Shown: in pieces, positions 7,181-14,257 of the stretch
Layout: each line of letters begins with the position of its first letter
Position numbering within the stretch: position 1 is the first letter of the stretch
Source of the DNA: a virus
Direction: 5' to 3' (one strand)
Virus record (IMG/VR): IMGVR_UViG_3300028920_002946
Coordinates: 118,678 to 182,677 of that record
Length of the DNA stretch: 64,000 bases
Made by a program: the position numbers and the translations under genes
Notes under the pieces: generated by a model
What the model was told of the DNA's origin: nothing
Databases searched by the model: none
What the model saw: the letters and a program-made list of their open reading frames with translations, nothing else

Positions 7181-8176
7181 TCACGTAACACTTTGGTATC
7201 CCGCGGCCGCGAGGGCCCGGCGCATGCCCGAAACCAGGAACCTGCTCCCCCCGAACACCACGAGCACGGACGGGAACGGGGCGCTGTTGCTCATGCCCCC
7301 GAACTTGAGCCGGCCCTTTATGTATATGCGATATCCGTTAGAAGCGTACTCGTGCCACCACTTCGTGTCTGTACGTGAGGGTACAAGACAAACAACCATA
7401 CATCCCTGCAAACTTTCCTCATAAGCTTTCTGCATCCACTTCACCACACTTCTACCATAAGGAGGATTAAGCCACAAGGATATCTTGTCCGTCATTAAAG
7501 ATTTGATGAACCCGCCAAAAATGGGTATAATAGCGTTATGAACAACACAACCATCGCTTACTGCGCCGGGCTTTTCGATGGTGAGGGCTGTATTCACATC
7601 AAGAAAAGAATTTCCAAGGCCCCCAGCCGAAAAGAGAGGTCTCCCAACTACATGCTTACTGTCAAGCTGAAAATGGTGCACAAACCAACGATTGAACTGT
7701 TCAAGAAAGTATTCAAGGTTGGGACAATAACATTCGAGAAACCTGGAAAGAACAACAAGCGCATTGCATGGAGATGGAATGTCGCCGCCCATGATGCCAT
7801 CACAGTTCTCACAACAATGCGGCCCTACCTCAAAATCAAAGTCGGAGAAGTCGATACTGCCCTTGAATTCATCAAGATTAACACCAGATCCGTCTACGGA
7901 GTCAGAACCGTCCCTTCTCACATCCTTGCTGAAAGAGAACGACTTTACCAGAAAATGCGCTTTCTCAAGAAATTCGAATGGAAAGTGCCTGTTTGCCAAT
8001 GACCAACTACAAGACAACCCATCATCTCGTTCTGTGTAATATCGGCCACATTTGGAGTTGTCGTGCGACGCGCAGACGTCGATGTCGAAGTGGCACACGG
8101 AGTCCACGGCCTTGTAGAAGTCATCCGGGGTCTCCCACTCCGTGCTGTTGCTGCTGAACATGACCTTGGTGTCCAT
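7181..8176 (-). CDS. Phage Dam-type N6-adenine methylase, inter­rupted by an antisense insertion
   Basis: 331 codons from ATG 8176 (AAGGGG upstream). The ends match phage DNA N6-adenine methyltransferases: FDIDVCASHDN and GRYYTERDDGLS at the N-terminus; WLNPPYGRSVVKWM, CLVPSRTDTKWWHEY and GRLKFGG at the C-terminus (NPPY catalytic motif). Between DDGLSCSW and TDKISLW lie ~170 codons with no methylase similarity, which are the antisense of the homing endonuclease at 7538-8002. The methylase frame stays open through the insert. Without the insert the protein would be ~160 aa, normal for the family. Whether the product is active is unknown. Confidence 0.7.
   Translation of the reverse strand: MDTKVMFSSNSTEWETPDDFYKAVDSVCHFDIDVCASHDNSKCGRYYTERDDGLSCSWSLANRHFPFEFLEKAHFLVKSFSFSKDVRRDGSDSVDGSGVNLDEFKGSIDFSDFDFEVGPHCCENCDGIMGGDIPSPCNALVVLSRFLECYCPNLEYFLEQFNRWFVHHFQLDSKHVVGRPLFSAGGLGNSFLDVNTALTIEKPGAVSDGCVVHNAIIPIFGGFIKSLMTDKISLWLNPPYGRSVVKWMQKAYEESLQGCMVVCLVPSRTDTKWWHEYASNGYRIYIKGRLKFGGMSNSAPFPSVLVVFGGSRFLVSGMRRALAAAGYQSVT
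7503..7531 (+). promoter_or_regulatory. Sigma70 promoter TTGATG-17-TATAAT for the homing endonuclease
   Basis: TTGATG (7503-7508), 17-bp spacer, perfect TATAAT (7526-7531). Seven nucleotides on is ATG 7538, so transcription should begin at the start codon (leaderless mRNA). It lies inside the insertion, which thus carries its own expression signal. Confidence 0.6.
7538..8002 (+). CDS. LAGLIDADG homing endonuclease (single motif)
   Basis: 154 aa. Motif AGLFDGEGCIHI near the N-terminus is a LAGLIDADG helix with its catalytic acidic residue; one motif implies a homodimer. Lys-rich body, lower GC than the neighbours. It is encoded antisense within the methylase gene and probably drives spread of the insertion into methylase alleles that lack it. 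No Shine-Dalgarno is seen. Confidence 0.8.
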   Translation: MNNTTIAYCAGLFDGEGCIHIKKRISKAPSRKERSPNYMLTVKLKMVHKPTIELFKKVFKVGTITFEKPGKNNKRIAWRWNVAAHDAITVLTTMRPYLKIKVGEVDTALEFIKINTRSVYGVRTVPSHILAERERLYQKMRFLKKFEWKVPVCQ

Positions 8177-8179
8177 AGG

Positions 8180-9157
8180 CTACCCCTTGAGCAACGCCTT
8201 GATGTCTATGGCCCCCGCGTCAATCCTGCCCCTGTCGTAGTACCTCCAGCGGGCCTTCCAGTTGTCCATCGCGTCCAGCTTCCTCGGCATGTGGGGCCAC
8301 GTTATGTGCTGGAAGGTCAGCTTGCCCTGTCCGTCGGTGCCCGTGTAGGACTTGGCGTTGAACTGCATCTCGCGGATCTGCTCCATGGTGCACATCGCCC
8401 GGGCGCCGCCGCCCTCGCCGGGGTTCACGAAGAACTTCATCCCCTTGAGGGCCCTACCGATTCCCGTCCGAAGGCGCTTGTACTTGCCGTAGGGCGTGCC
8501 GTAATACGCGTATCCGCTGCATATCGCGAGGATGTGCGTGTGGTGCCCCTCGTTCAGCCACCCGTTCGCGCGCGCCTGGACATACGCCTTGGTGAGCGGG
8601 AGGTTGAATATGCCCACCCCGCCGTCGGTCCATATCTTCCCGCGGTCGGTGTCGAGCATCTCGCCGAAGAACCACATGGCGGCGAACGACCTGCAGGCCG
8701 CCTCCGCCATCCCGAGGCCGCCGTCCTTGGCCTCCCAACTCTTGAAGAAATGCGTCCTGCCCCCTACCTCGTCCACGCTGGTGCATATGAACGGCACGAC
8801 GGAGTCGCCCAAGAGGGCCCCGCCGCCGAAATGCTTCGCATGAACGTCAACATACGGCTTGCGCGGGTACAGCGGCACCTTCAGGAATCCCCGCTTGGTA
8901 AACATCCTCTTGATGACGGCGGCGGTTTTCCTGTCAGACTCCCCGCGCCTGCCCATCAGAATGCCATTGAATTCCTCGCACGCCATGCCGAGCGAGAGGC
9001 AGCTCATGACAACCGAGCCGGCGGACGTCGTGACCGCCATGTCAATGAGATCCGTGATCCTCTTGTTCGTCTGGCGCTCGATGTGCTCTATCTGGGCCGT
9101 CTCGTAGGGCATCTTCGCCCCGCCGCCCTCGACGACCAAAACCACGTGCCTCTCCAT
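8180..9157 (-). CDS. Patatin-like phospholipase
   Basis: 325 aa from ATG 9157 (GGGAGGG 6 nt upstream). Patatin elements appear in order: oxyanion loop EGGGAK near residue 13, nucleophile elbow TTSAGSV (Ser) and WTDGGVG (catalytic Asp of the Ser-Asp dyad). These enzymes hydrolyse acyl chains of membrane lipids. In a phage it could act on host membranes, perhaps in lysis or takeover. The elbow has Thr where Gly is usual (GxSxG), which may affect activity. Confidence 0.78.
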   Translation of the reverse strand: MERHVVLVVEGGGAKMPYETAQIEHIERQTNKRITDLIDMAVTTSAGSVVMSCLSLGMACEEFNGILMGRRGESDRKTAAVIKRMFTKRGFLKVPLYPRKPYVDVHAKHFGGGALLGDSVVPFICTSVDEVGGRTHFFKSWEAKDGGLGMAEAACRSFAAMWFFGEMLDTDRGKIWTDGGVGIFNLPLTKAYVQARANGWLNEGHHTHILAICSGYAYYGTPYGKYKRLRTGIGRALKGMKFFVNPGEGGGARAMCTMEQIREMQFNAKSYTGTDGQGKLTFQHITWPHMPRKLDAMDNWKARWRYYDRGRIDAGAIDIKALLKG

Positions 9158-9182
9158 GCCCAACCCTCCCCGGGGACGGCGG

Positions 9183-9605
9183 TCACAGCCTGTCGCCCCT
9201 CTTCATGTCGATCCGCATGCTGCCGAACGCCACGTCGCCGTCCCGCCCGTAGGCCAGGATGTCGCCGGGCCGCACGGACACCTTGCGTATGGCGCATTTT
9301 CTCACGGGGTCCATGAACCGGAGGGTGTCCTTCGCCCTCCGCTCCTCCGCATATGCGTGGTACGCGCCGCCCCAGACGCCCTCGTCGCCGTCGGGCGGAC
9401 CCCCGCCCCCGAACGGGTCGACGGCCGTCAGAATCCCCCCGTCGTCGGACAGCTCGTCGGAGTAGCGGGACTGGGCCTGGAACAGCGGCGCGAGCCTGTT
9501 TCCGTCAACGATGGAGAACACCTTCCAGAACTCGACGTCCTGGCCGGCCTTCTTGATCTCGCGCAGGGCCTTCTTCGTCTTTTTCCTGTCCACCACCAAA
9601 CACAT
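9183..9605 (-). CDS. Unknown acidic protein, 140 aa
   Basis: ATG 9605. Basic N-terminus, Gly/Asp-rich middle (DPFGGGGPPDGDEG), then a compact C-terminal part (RPGDILAYGRDGDVAFGS). No family recognised; codon use matches the neighbours. Confidence 0.55.
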   Translation of the reverse strand: MCLVVDRKKTKKALREIKKAGQDVEFWKVFSIVDGNRLAPLFQAQSRYSDELSDDGGILTAVDPFGGGGPPDGDEGVWGGAYHAYAEERRAKDTLRFMDPVRKCAIRKVSVRPGDILAYGRDGDVAFGSMRIDMKRGDRL

Positions 9606-9613
9606 GGGTCGCC

Positions 9614-10000
9614 TCAGTCTATGTCAAGGTCGTCCGAGCCGCAACGGGGGCACCTCTTGTCGGGCTCCCTCTTGAAGTCGCCGTACGTGCGCCACCTCTG
9701 GTCCCCCAGCTTCCGGAGCATGCGCCGGAACTGCCACCATATGAGCCACCAGGAGTGCGGGTCGCGCCTCCCCCACCCGCACTCGTCGGCGAACCATTGG
9801 TCGTGGTCCATCCGCCGCGGCCACCAATACTCGCTGACGTATGACAGGAAGAGGGAGAAGGGGTTGTAGCCCCACCCCACACGCACCGGCCACCGGACGA
9901 AGTCGAAGTAGCCGCCAAAACGCCCAACCTTCAGACCGAAGTCCCAAAAGTCGTCCTGCGACCAATGGCAGGAGTGGCAGTGGAGGTACGCCATGGTCAT
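9614..10000 (-). CDS. Trp-rich protein with N- and C-terminal CxxC pairs
   Basis: 128 aa; ATG 10000 overlaps the delta stop (ATGA). CHSCHW at the start and CPRCGSDD at the end could close one zinc ribbon around a very Trp/Arg-rich centre (WWLIWWQF). Translationally coupled to the clamp-loader delta gene. Function unknown. Confidence 0.55.
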   Translation of the reverse strand: MTMAYLHCHSCHWSQDDFWDFGLKVGRFGGYFDFVRWPVRVGWGYNPFSLFLSYVSEYWWPRRMDHDQWFADECGWGRRDPHSWWLIWWQFRRMLRKLGDQRWRTYGDFKREPDKRCPRCGSDDLDID

Positions 10001-10929
10001 ATCCTCATCAGTCTGGCGACCGTCGCCTCGAGGAGCTCGCGCCTGGGCAGCCGGGAGACCCTCGACGACACGTCCGCCGCGGAGAGAAGGTCCATAAGCC
10101 TGAGTATCCTGCCGCGCCCGAGCTGGGCCGCCACCGGCGCGATCTTGGTCCTCACTATGTACGGCGGGAGGCCCAGCAGCCCCGCCACGTCCTCGTTTGA
10201 CATCCCCGCGTCCTTGTGCAGCGAGCAGAGGTACAGCCTCCTCGCCTGCGCCTGCATGAGGTGCACGAGCGAGACCAGCTCCCCGGTGTCCATCGTGGAC
10301 GACATGGACAGGGACGGGCCCCACCTCCTGCGCAGCACGGAGTCGACGAGGTCGTACAGCTTCGCGCCCCTCGGGGCGACCATGGCCGACAGGCATGACG
10401 GGCGGTCGAGGCGGCGACCCAGGAACGACAGCTTCCGGCACTCCGACCGTATGGCCGCGAGGTCGGTGCCGTGCCTCTCCACCACCGCCTCCGGGACGTC
10501 GGCGTCGAACTCGCACCCCGCCTTCCGCAGCTGGTGGGCGGCGTAGGCCCTGCACCCCCTCTCGTCGAAGCCCTCGAGGGTGAGCAGCTCGCAGTCGGCC
10601 CTCAGCCTCGTGTACTGCCTGCTTTTGGGGATCGAGCGCCGCTGGACGAAGAGCAGCACGTGGCCCGACGCCGACGAGAGGGCCTGCGAGGCGGCGGCGA
10701 GCCCGTCGGCGTCCAGCTCCCAGAGAACGAGGATCTTGCGGTCGTCGTCGAACAGGCTCGTGCCGACCGCGGCGGACGCGAACCCGACGGGGTCGTCGTG
10801 GACCGACAGCGGCATCGACGGCAGCTCCTCCCGGAGCGAGTCCAGAAGGTCGGACACGAGCGCCGGCTCCTTGGCGTCCACCAATATGCGCCTCGACCCG
10901 GCCTCTATCATCTTGGAGCAGGTGCTCAC
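9997..10929 (-). CDS. DNA polymerase III delta subunit-like (HolA)
   Basis: 310 aa from GTG 10929, which overlaps the upstream stop (GTGA). It follows the delta pattern: a degenerate AAA+ domain without Walker A, with strands ILVLWELD and VLLFVQRR, then CRAYAAHQLRKAGCE and the helical LAAIRSECRKLSFL segment before the collar domain. Delta opens the beta clamp. Its neighbours are delta-prime, and tau/gamma lies in the same operon. Confidence 0.72.
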   Translation of the reverse strand: MSTCSKMIEAGSRRILVDAKEPALVSDLLDSLREELPSMPLSVHDDPVGFASAAVGTSLFDDDRKILVLWELDADGLAAASQALSSASGHVLLFVQRRSIPKSRQYTRLRADCELLTLEGFDERGCRAYAAHQLRKAGCEFDADVPEAVVERHGTDLAAIRSECRKLSFLGRRLDRPSCLSAMVAPRGAKLYDLVDSVLRRRWGPSLSMSSTMDTGELVSLVHLMQAQARRLYLCSLHKDAGMSNEDVAGLLGLPPYIVRTKIAPVAAQLGRGRILRLMDLLSAADVSSRVSRLPRRELLEATVARLMRI

Positions 10930-11198
10930 CGGGACATCCTCCTGGCGAACGACAGCCTGCCGCCGGCGCTGGAGAACCACTTCCTCTCCTCGACCGTCAT
11001 CTCGCCCCTGTCGACGGAGAGCTTCAGCGGGACGATGCCGATCGCAACGCGCCCGACCATGGACCGCCGGGACACCTCGCGCCGGAAGCCGCACTGCCTG
11101 CGCGCGGGGTCGTCTTGGAGCTCCCAGCGCCCCCTGTTCCTGCGCATCACCCTCTTCAACTCCTTGAAACTCTTGGCAATAACCTCCCTGCCCTTCAT
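10926..11198 (-). CDS. Small basic protein between delta and delta-prime
   Basis: 90 aa; ATGA overlap with delta-prime upstream and GTGA with delta downstream, so it is tightly coupled in the clamp-loader operon. Very Arg/Lys rich (KELKRVMRRNRGRWELQDD). A clamp-loader or DNA-binding accessory is possible; no family recognised. Confidence 0.6.
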   Translation of the reverse strand: MKGREVIAKSFKELKRVMRRNRGRWELQDDPARRQCGFRREVSRRSMVGRVAIGIVPLKLSVDRGEMTVEERKWFSSAGGRLSFARRMSR

Positions 11199-12181
11199 TG
11201 GATCCCCCTTGCCTCCATGGACTGTTTGACGTACGCCGCCATCCACCCGATCGCCGCGAACAGGCGCGGGCCCGGCTTGAGGTTCAGGGGCGACCGCGCC
11301 GCGTCCAGAACCTCGGACAGCCTCGCGCACGAGGCTATGCAGGCATCGTCGCCCCACCGCTCCGTCAAGGCGTCTATCTCGGCGGCCTTCGACTGGCTGG
11401 ATATCTGCAAAGGGCTGTCATAATGCGTCTTGAGGATGTCGGACAGCGCGGACAGCATGGCCTCGGCGAAGTGCACGGACTCACCGGCCTCGTCGGCGGC
11501 CTGCGCCGCGGACAGGACGTCGTCGACGGAGCCGGACGCGACCGACCTCAGCGCCCCCGGCATCTGGTCGAGGTAGTAGGAGTACCTCGCGTACTCCCGC
11601 AGCACGCTGCGGCTGAGGTAGGGCATCGCCCTGCAGACATCGTCGAGGTTCGCGCGCGAGTGCCCCTGCCTCCTCAGTATCTCGGAGACGTCCGACGGCG
11701 ACAGCGGCCCGAACCTCACCGGCGTCGCCCTGGACCTCACCGCCGGGCTGAGCCTGCCCTCGTCCGACGCGACCATGACGACGACGGCGCCCGCCACCTC
11801 CTCCAGCGTCTTCAGCAGCCCGTAGGAGGCCTGCCTGTTCATCGTCTCGGCGTCGTCGATGACGACCGCGCGCCGCGGCCCCGAGTAGGGCGCCAGGGAC
11901 AGGTGCGAGGCGACCGACTTCGCGTCGGCCGCCTTTATGACCCTTGACGAGCCGCCCACGTGGAGGAGGTCGGGGACGTCCGGGAAAAGCCTGCAGTTCA
12001 CGCAGGCGCAGCCCGGGTCCATCGTCCCGGAGCAGACGGCCATCCTCGCGAACTCCCTCGCGACGGCGTTCTTGCCCACCGACCCCGGGCCGTGGAACAG
12101 GTAGACACCGGAGGGGTCGCCGGACAGCGCCTTTTCCAGAAGGGACAGCACCTCCTTGTGGCCCACTATCCTCTCGAACAC
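11195..12181 (-). CDS. DNA polymerase III delta-prime-like clamp-loader subunit (HolB)
   Basis: 328 aa from GTG 12181, GGAG 7 nt upstream. AAA+ fold in DnaX/HolB order: IVGHKEVLSLL, Walker A FHGPGSVGKNAVA, Cys-rich zinc segment (CSG...CACVNC), VVIDDAETM replacing the DEAD box, and SRAT replacing SRC. It keeps the Walker A lysine, unlike E. coli delta-prime. First gene of the long minus-strand replication operon. Confidence 0.82.
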   Translation of the reverse strand: MFERIVGHKEVLSLLEKALSGDPSGVYLFHGPGSVGKNAVAREFARMAVCSGTMDPGCACVNCRLFPDVPDLLHVGGSSRVIKAADAKSVASHLSLAPYSGPRRAVVIDDAETMNRQASYGLLKTLEEVAGAVVVMVASDEGRLSPAVRSRATPVRFGPLSPSDVSEILRRQGHSRANLDDVCRAMPYLSRSVLREYARYSYYLDQMPGALRSVASGSVDDVLSAAQAADEAGESVHFAEAMLSALSDILKTHYDSPLQISSQSKAAEIDALTERWGDDACIASCARLSEVLDAARSPLNLKPGPRLFAAIGWMAAYVKQSMEARGIQ

Positions 12182-12641
12182 GGCAGGCTCCGATTTTTCC
12201 GGTCTCGCTTTGCCGGGCGGCGAAGCCCCCGGCGCGTTTTTTCTCTTCTGTATTGGCTACGGTATTTGTTGTTTCGGCTCGTTCTCATGCCATTTCGTCG
12301 ACCGTCGCAACCCGTTGCCACTCATAAGGTTGCGGCTGAAGGCCTGCGGCTCCTCCGCCGCTCGGCGGAAGCGTCCAGTGGGCGGTTGAACCCCTCCCAT
12401 GCGGGAGTGGGCAGGTTCTGACGCGTGCGGGCAGGCCCCCTTCCGGCATTCTTTCCCCCGCCGCTCGCCGTCCCCTATGTCCCCCTGCCGAGGGGGCCTT
12501 CGGTCGCGGCTGCCATAACGGGGTGAGTCCCGCACAACGCGAATATAACGGCATGGCACGCCCGTTTTACCCAACTTTCTGCGGTAGGCCGGACGCGGCC
12601 GGCAGAATCCCGCCGCGAGCGGTCGGAAACGCCCGCCCGAA
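12182..12641. other. Non-coding region upstream of the replication operon
   Basis: 460 bp without a convincing gene. It holds one copy of the 33-bp repeat (12243-12275), a weak minus-strand promoter candidate (TATATT at 12547-12542, -35 GTAAAA) and GC-rich possible stems. Short frames here lack ribosome sites. It probably serves as the leader and control region of the delta-prime operon. Confidence 0.5.
12243..12275. repeat. 33-bp direct repeat, copy 1
   Basis: Identical to 13080-13112. It contains the core GTATTGGCTACGG and lies 62 nt upstream of the delta-prime start, read on the minus strand. Confidence 0.85.
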
Positions 12642-13004
12642 TCACGGTCCCTCCCCCGATGCGGCCCCCTCGAAGGACGAAACGACATTTTCCGTCCATC
12701 CGGGGCAGCTTTTCAGCACCTCCGGGTGCGTGCTGTACAGGTCGAACGCCACCACGCAGTCCGCCCTCTCCATAAGGACGGGCGGCACCTTGGCGGGGGA
12801 GACCCTGCGCCTCGTCTTGTGCCTGAACACGATGTCCCTGCCGGGCATGTCGGACAGCGCCCCCTCGACGATGGCGGACTGCGCCTCGGCCGACAGGAGC
12901 GCGTTGATGTTCACCAGGGCGGCGCCCGGCAGGGCCCCCTTGGACAGGAAGTCCGTGAACATGCCTATGGACACCGGGTCGGGCGACGTGACTGCCACAA
13001 TCAT
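12642..13004 (-). CDS. Unknown protein, 120 aa
   Basis: ATG 13004 follows GGGAGGAAGG. Begins with a strand-like MIVAVTSPDP and has another hydrophobic strand near ADCVVAFDLYS; a Rossmann-like or nucleotide-related fold is conceivable but no motif is seen. A single-gene transcription unit with its own promoter and an adjoining 33-bp repeat. Confidence 0.55.
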   Translation of the reverse strand: MIVAVTSPDPVSIGMFTDFLSKGALPGAALVNINALLSAEAQSAIVEGALSDMPGRDIVFRHKTRRRVSPAKVPPVLMERADCVVAFDLYSTHPEVLKSCPGWTENVVSSFEGAASGEGP

Positions 13005-13037
13005 ACCTTCCTCCCTTCAGGTTCGGGCCGCACCCAT

Positions 13038-13067
13038 AATATAACGGATGGACCCTCCGGGATCCAA
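13038..13067 (-). promoter_or_regulatory. Sigma70-type promoter, TTGGAT-18-TATATT
   Basis: Minus strand: -35 TTGGAT (13067-13062), 18-bp spacer, -10 TATATT (13043-13038). Start near 13031 gives a ~27-nt leader with the GGGAGGAAGG site for the 12642-13004 gene. Confidence 0.6.
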
Positions 13068-13079
13068 CGGTCTCCCCGC

Positions 13080-13112
13080 CTCTTCTGTATTGGCTACGGT
13101 ATTTGTTGTTTC
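13080..13112. repeat. 33-bp direct repeat, copy 2
   Basis: Perfect copy of 12243-12275. It sits just upstream of the minus-strand -35 at 13067, 76 nt from the gene start, so an activator or repressor site is plausible. Confidence 0.85.
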
Positions 13113-13233
13113 CACTCCCGCTCCGCGGGAGCGGGGAACAGATCCATACTTCGTATGTATCTATTCCTTAAGGAGGGGGATCCGGGAACGGGGATCCGGG
13201 AGGGGGGCCGCGAAAATTTATCAAGTTCGCCGT

Positions 13234-13262
13234 TTAATGCCGGGGCGTCTTCGTAGTATATT
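13234..13262 (+). promoter_or_regulatory. Sigma70-type promoter, TTAATG-17-TATATT
   Basis: -35 TTAATG (13234-13239), 17-bp spacer, -10 TATATT (13257-13262). It heads the plus-strand block beginning at 13293. Confidence 0.6.
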
Positions 13263-13292
13263 CGAACATAGGCAAACCTGAAAGGACAGGGC

Positions 13293-13673
13293 GTGGAAGG
13301 CGAACTGCAGGAGAGGATGGACGAGTTCAACGAACTGCTGCTCCGCAACACGGCGCTCACCTTCAGCACGGAGGGGGTGACCCGCGACCTGAAGGCGCTG
13401 CTGGCCAGGAAGGCCGATTTCGTCGCGCAGTCGGCGGACGCCGCCGCCAGGATCGCCGCGGCGCCCTGCAAGTCGGCTGTCAGGTCCAAGTCCGTGGACG
13501 AACTCGTCAGGCACGTGGTCGAGGAGATCAAGGGCACGAACTCGACCCTCAACTACGTCATCATGAAGGTTGTCGAGCGGGAGCAGGCCCTGTCGACGGA
13601 GGCCGAGGACTCAAAGCCCAAGCGGAAACCGCCGAAAAGGACTCGAAGGCGCAAGGGGCCGGGCGGTGCCTGA
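13293..13673 (+). CDS. Helical protein with basic tail, unknown
   Basis: 126 aa from GTG 13293 (AAAGGA upstream). Mostly helical, followed by a Lys/Arg/Pro tail (KPKRKPPKRTRRRKG). First gene of the rightward operon, overlapping the next by 8 nt. Probably nucleic-acid binding by charge; no family recognised. Confidence 0.6.
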   Translation: MEGELQERMDEFNELLLRNTALTFSTEGVTRDLKALLARKADFVAQSADAAARIAAAPCKSAVRSKSVDELVRHVVEEIKGTNSTLNYVIMKVVEREQALSTEAEDSKPKRKPPKRTRRRKGPGGA

Positions 13674-14196
13674 GCCCGAAAAAGACATCCTGTCCGGCAT
13701 ACACCGGGACATCGAGGAGAACGGCTTCTCCTGGCCCGTGGGGCAGGAGCTGCTGATGACCAAGACGGGGGTGCGCCCGAGCGGGGGCGGCGATAACCAC
13801 GAGGTTTGGACAACGCTCGTGTTCGAGAGGACCGTCGTCGAGATGCGCGCCGCGGAGTGGTGCGGGTATTCGAAGTACGGCGTGGAGATACGCGCCGAGG
13901 ACAGGAATTGGGAAGAGGAGGCCGCAGGCTCCATGCCCATAACAGGCCCGAGGGGGATCGGAGGCGTTATGGACAAGGAAGTTCTGGAACAGCACGAAGA
14001 GCTGAGGCTGAGGGTCGAGGTTCTGTCGGCGAAGCAGGAGATGCTGAGGAGGGCGATTGAAACCGGCACGCACGCGATGACCACGTGCGTGAAGTCCGGC
14101 GTCGACGCGGACAAGGGGCTGCCGGACATGGTGGAGGCGGCCGTCGTCATGTTGCGCCGCAGCCTGGACGACATGGAAGGCCAACTCGAACTGTAA
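13666..14196 (+). CDS. Unknown protein with C-terminal coiled coil
   Basis: 176 aa from GTG 13666, with AAGGGG 7 nt upstream. N-terminal half looks globular; from about residue 105 heptad-like repeats appear (EQHEELRLRVEVLSAKQEML), typical of a coiled coil. Coupled to the preceding gene. No function assigned. Confidence 0.6.
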   Translation: MPEPEKDILSGIHRDIEENGFSWPVGQELLMTKTGVRPSGGGDNHEVWTTLVFERTVVEMRAAEWCGYSKYGVEIRAEDRNWEEEAAGSMPITGPRGIGGVMDKEVLEQHEELRLRVEVLSAKQEMLRRAIETGTHAMTTCVKSGVDADKGLPDMVEAAVVMLRRSLDDMEGQLEL

Positions 14197-14203
14197 CCCT
14201 CGA

Positions 14204-14222
14204 GGCCCCGTGAGCGGGGGCC
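14204..14222 (+). terminator. GC-rich hairpin without U-tract
   Basis: GGCCCC (14204-14209), 7-nt loop, GGGGCC (14217-14222), in the gap before the methylase gene. No T-run follows, so a weak or Rho-type signal, or a processing hairpin, is more likely than an intrinsic terminator. Confidence 0.3.
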
Positions 14223-14257
14223 TGCGGCTGTATGCTTTAAGCGAACGATTGTATGCC

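Larger units (their letters stand above)
7495..8005 (+). mobile_element. Homing-endonuclease insertion inside the adenine methylase gene
   Basis: About 510 bp of lower GC separate two conserved methylase blocks. Almost all of it is the endonuclease frame on the opposite strand, leaving too little sequence for a group I intron core, and antisense coding excludes an intein. Boundaries are approximate, inferred from where methylase similarity stops. Confidence 0.6.

Noticed and set aside
7181-8176. Group I intron in the adenine methylase
   Set aside because: The endonuclease fills about 465 of ~510 bp on the opposite strand, leaving too little for a group I core.
12257-12688. Short frames in the 12.2-12.7 kb gap
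   Set aside because: No ribosome sites, Arg/Pro-rich composition, overlap with repeat and promoter elements; treated as control DNA.
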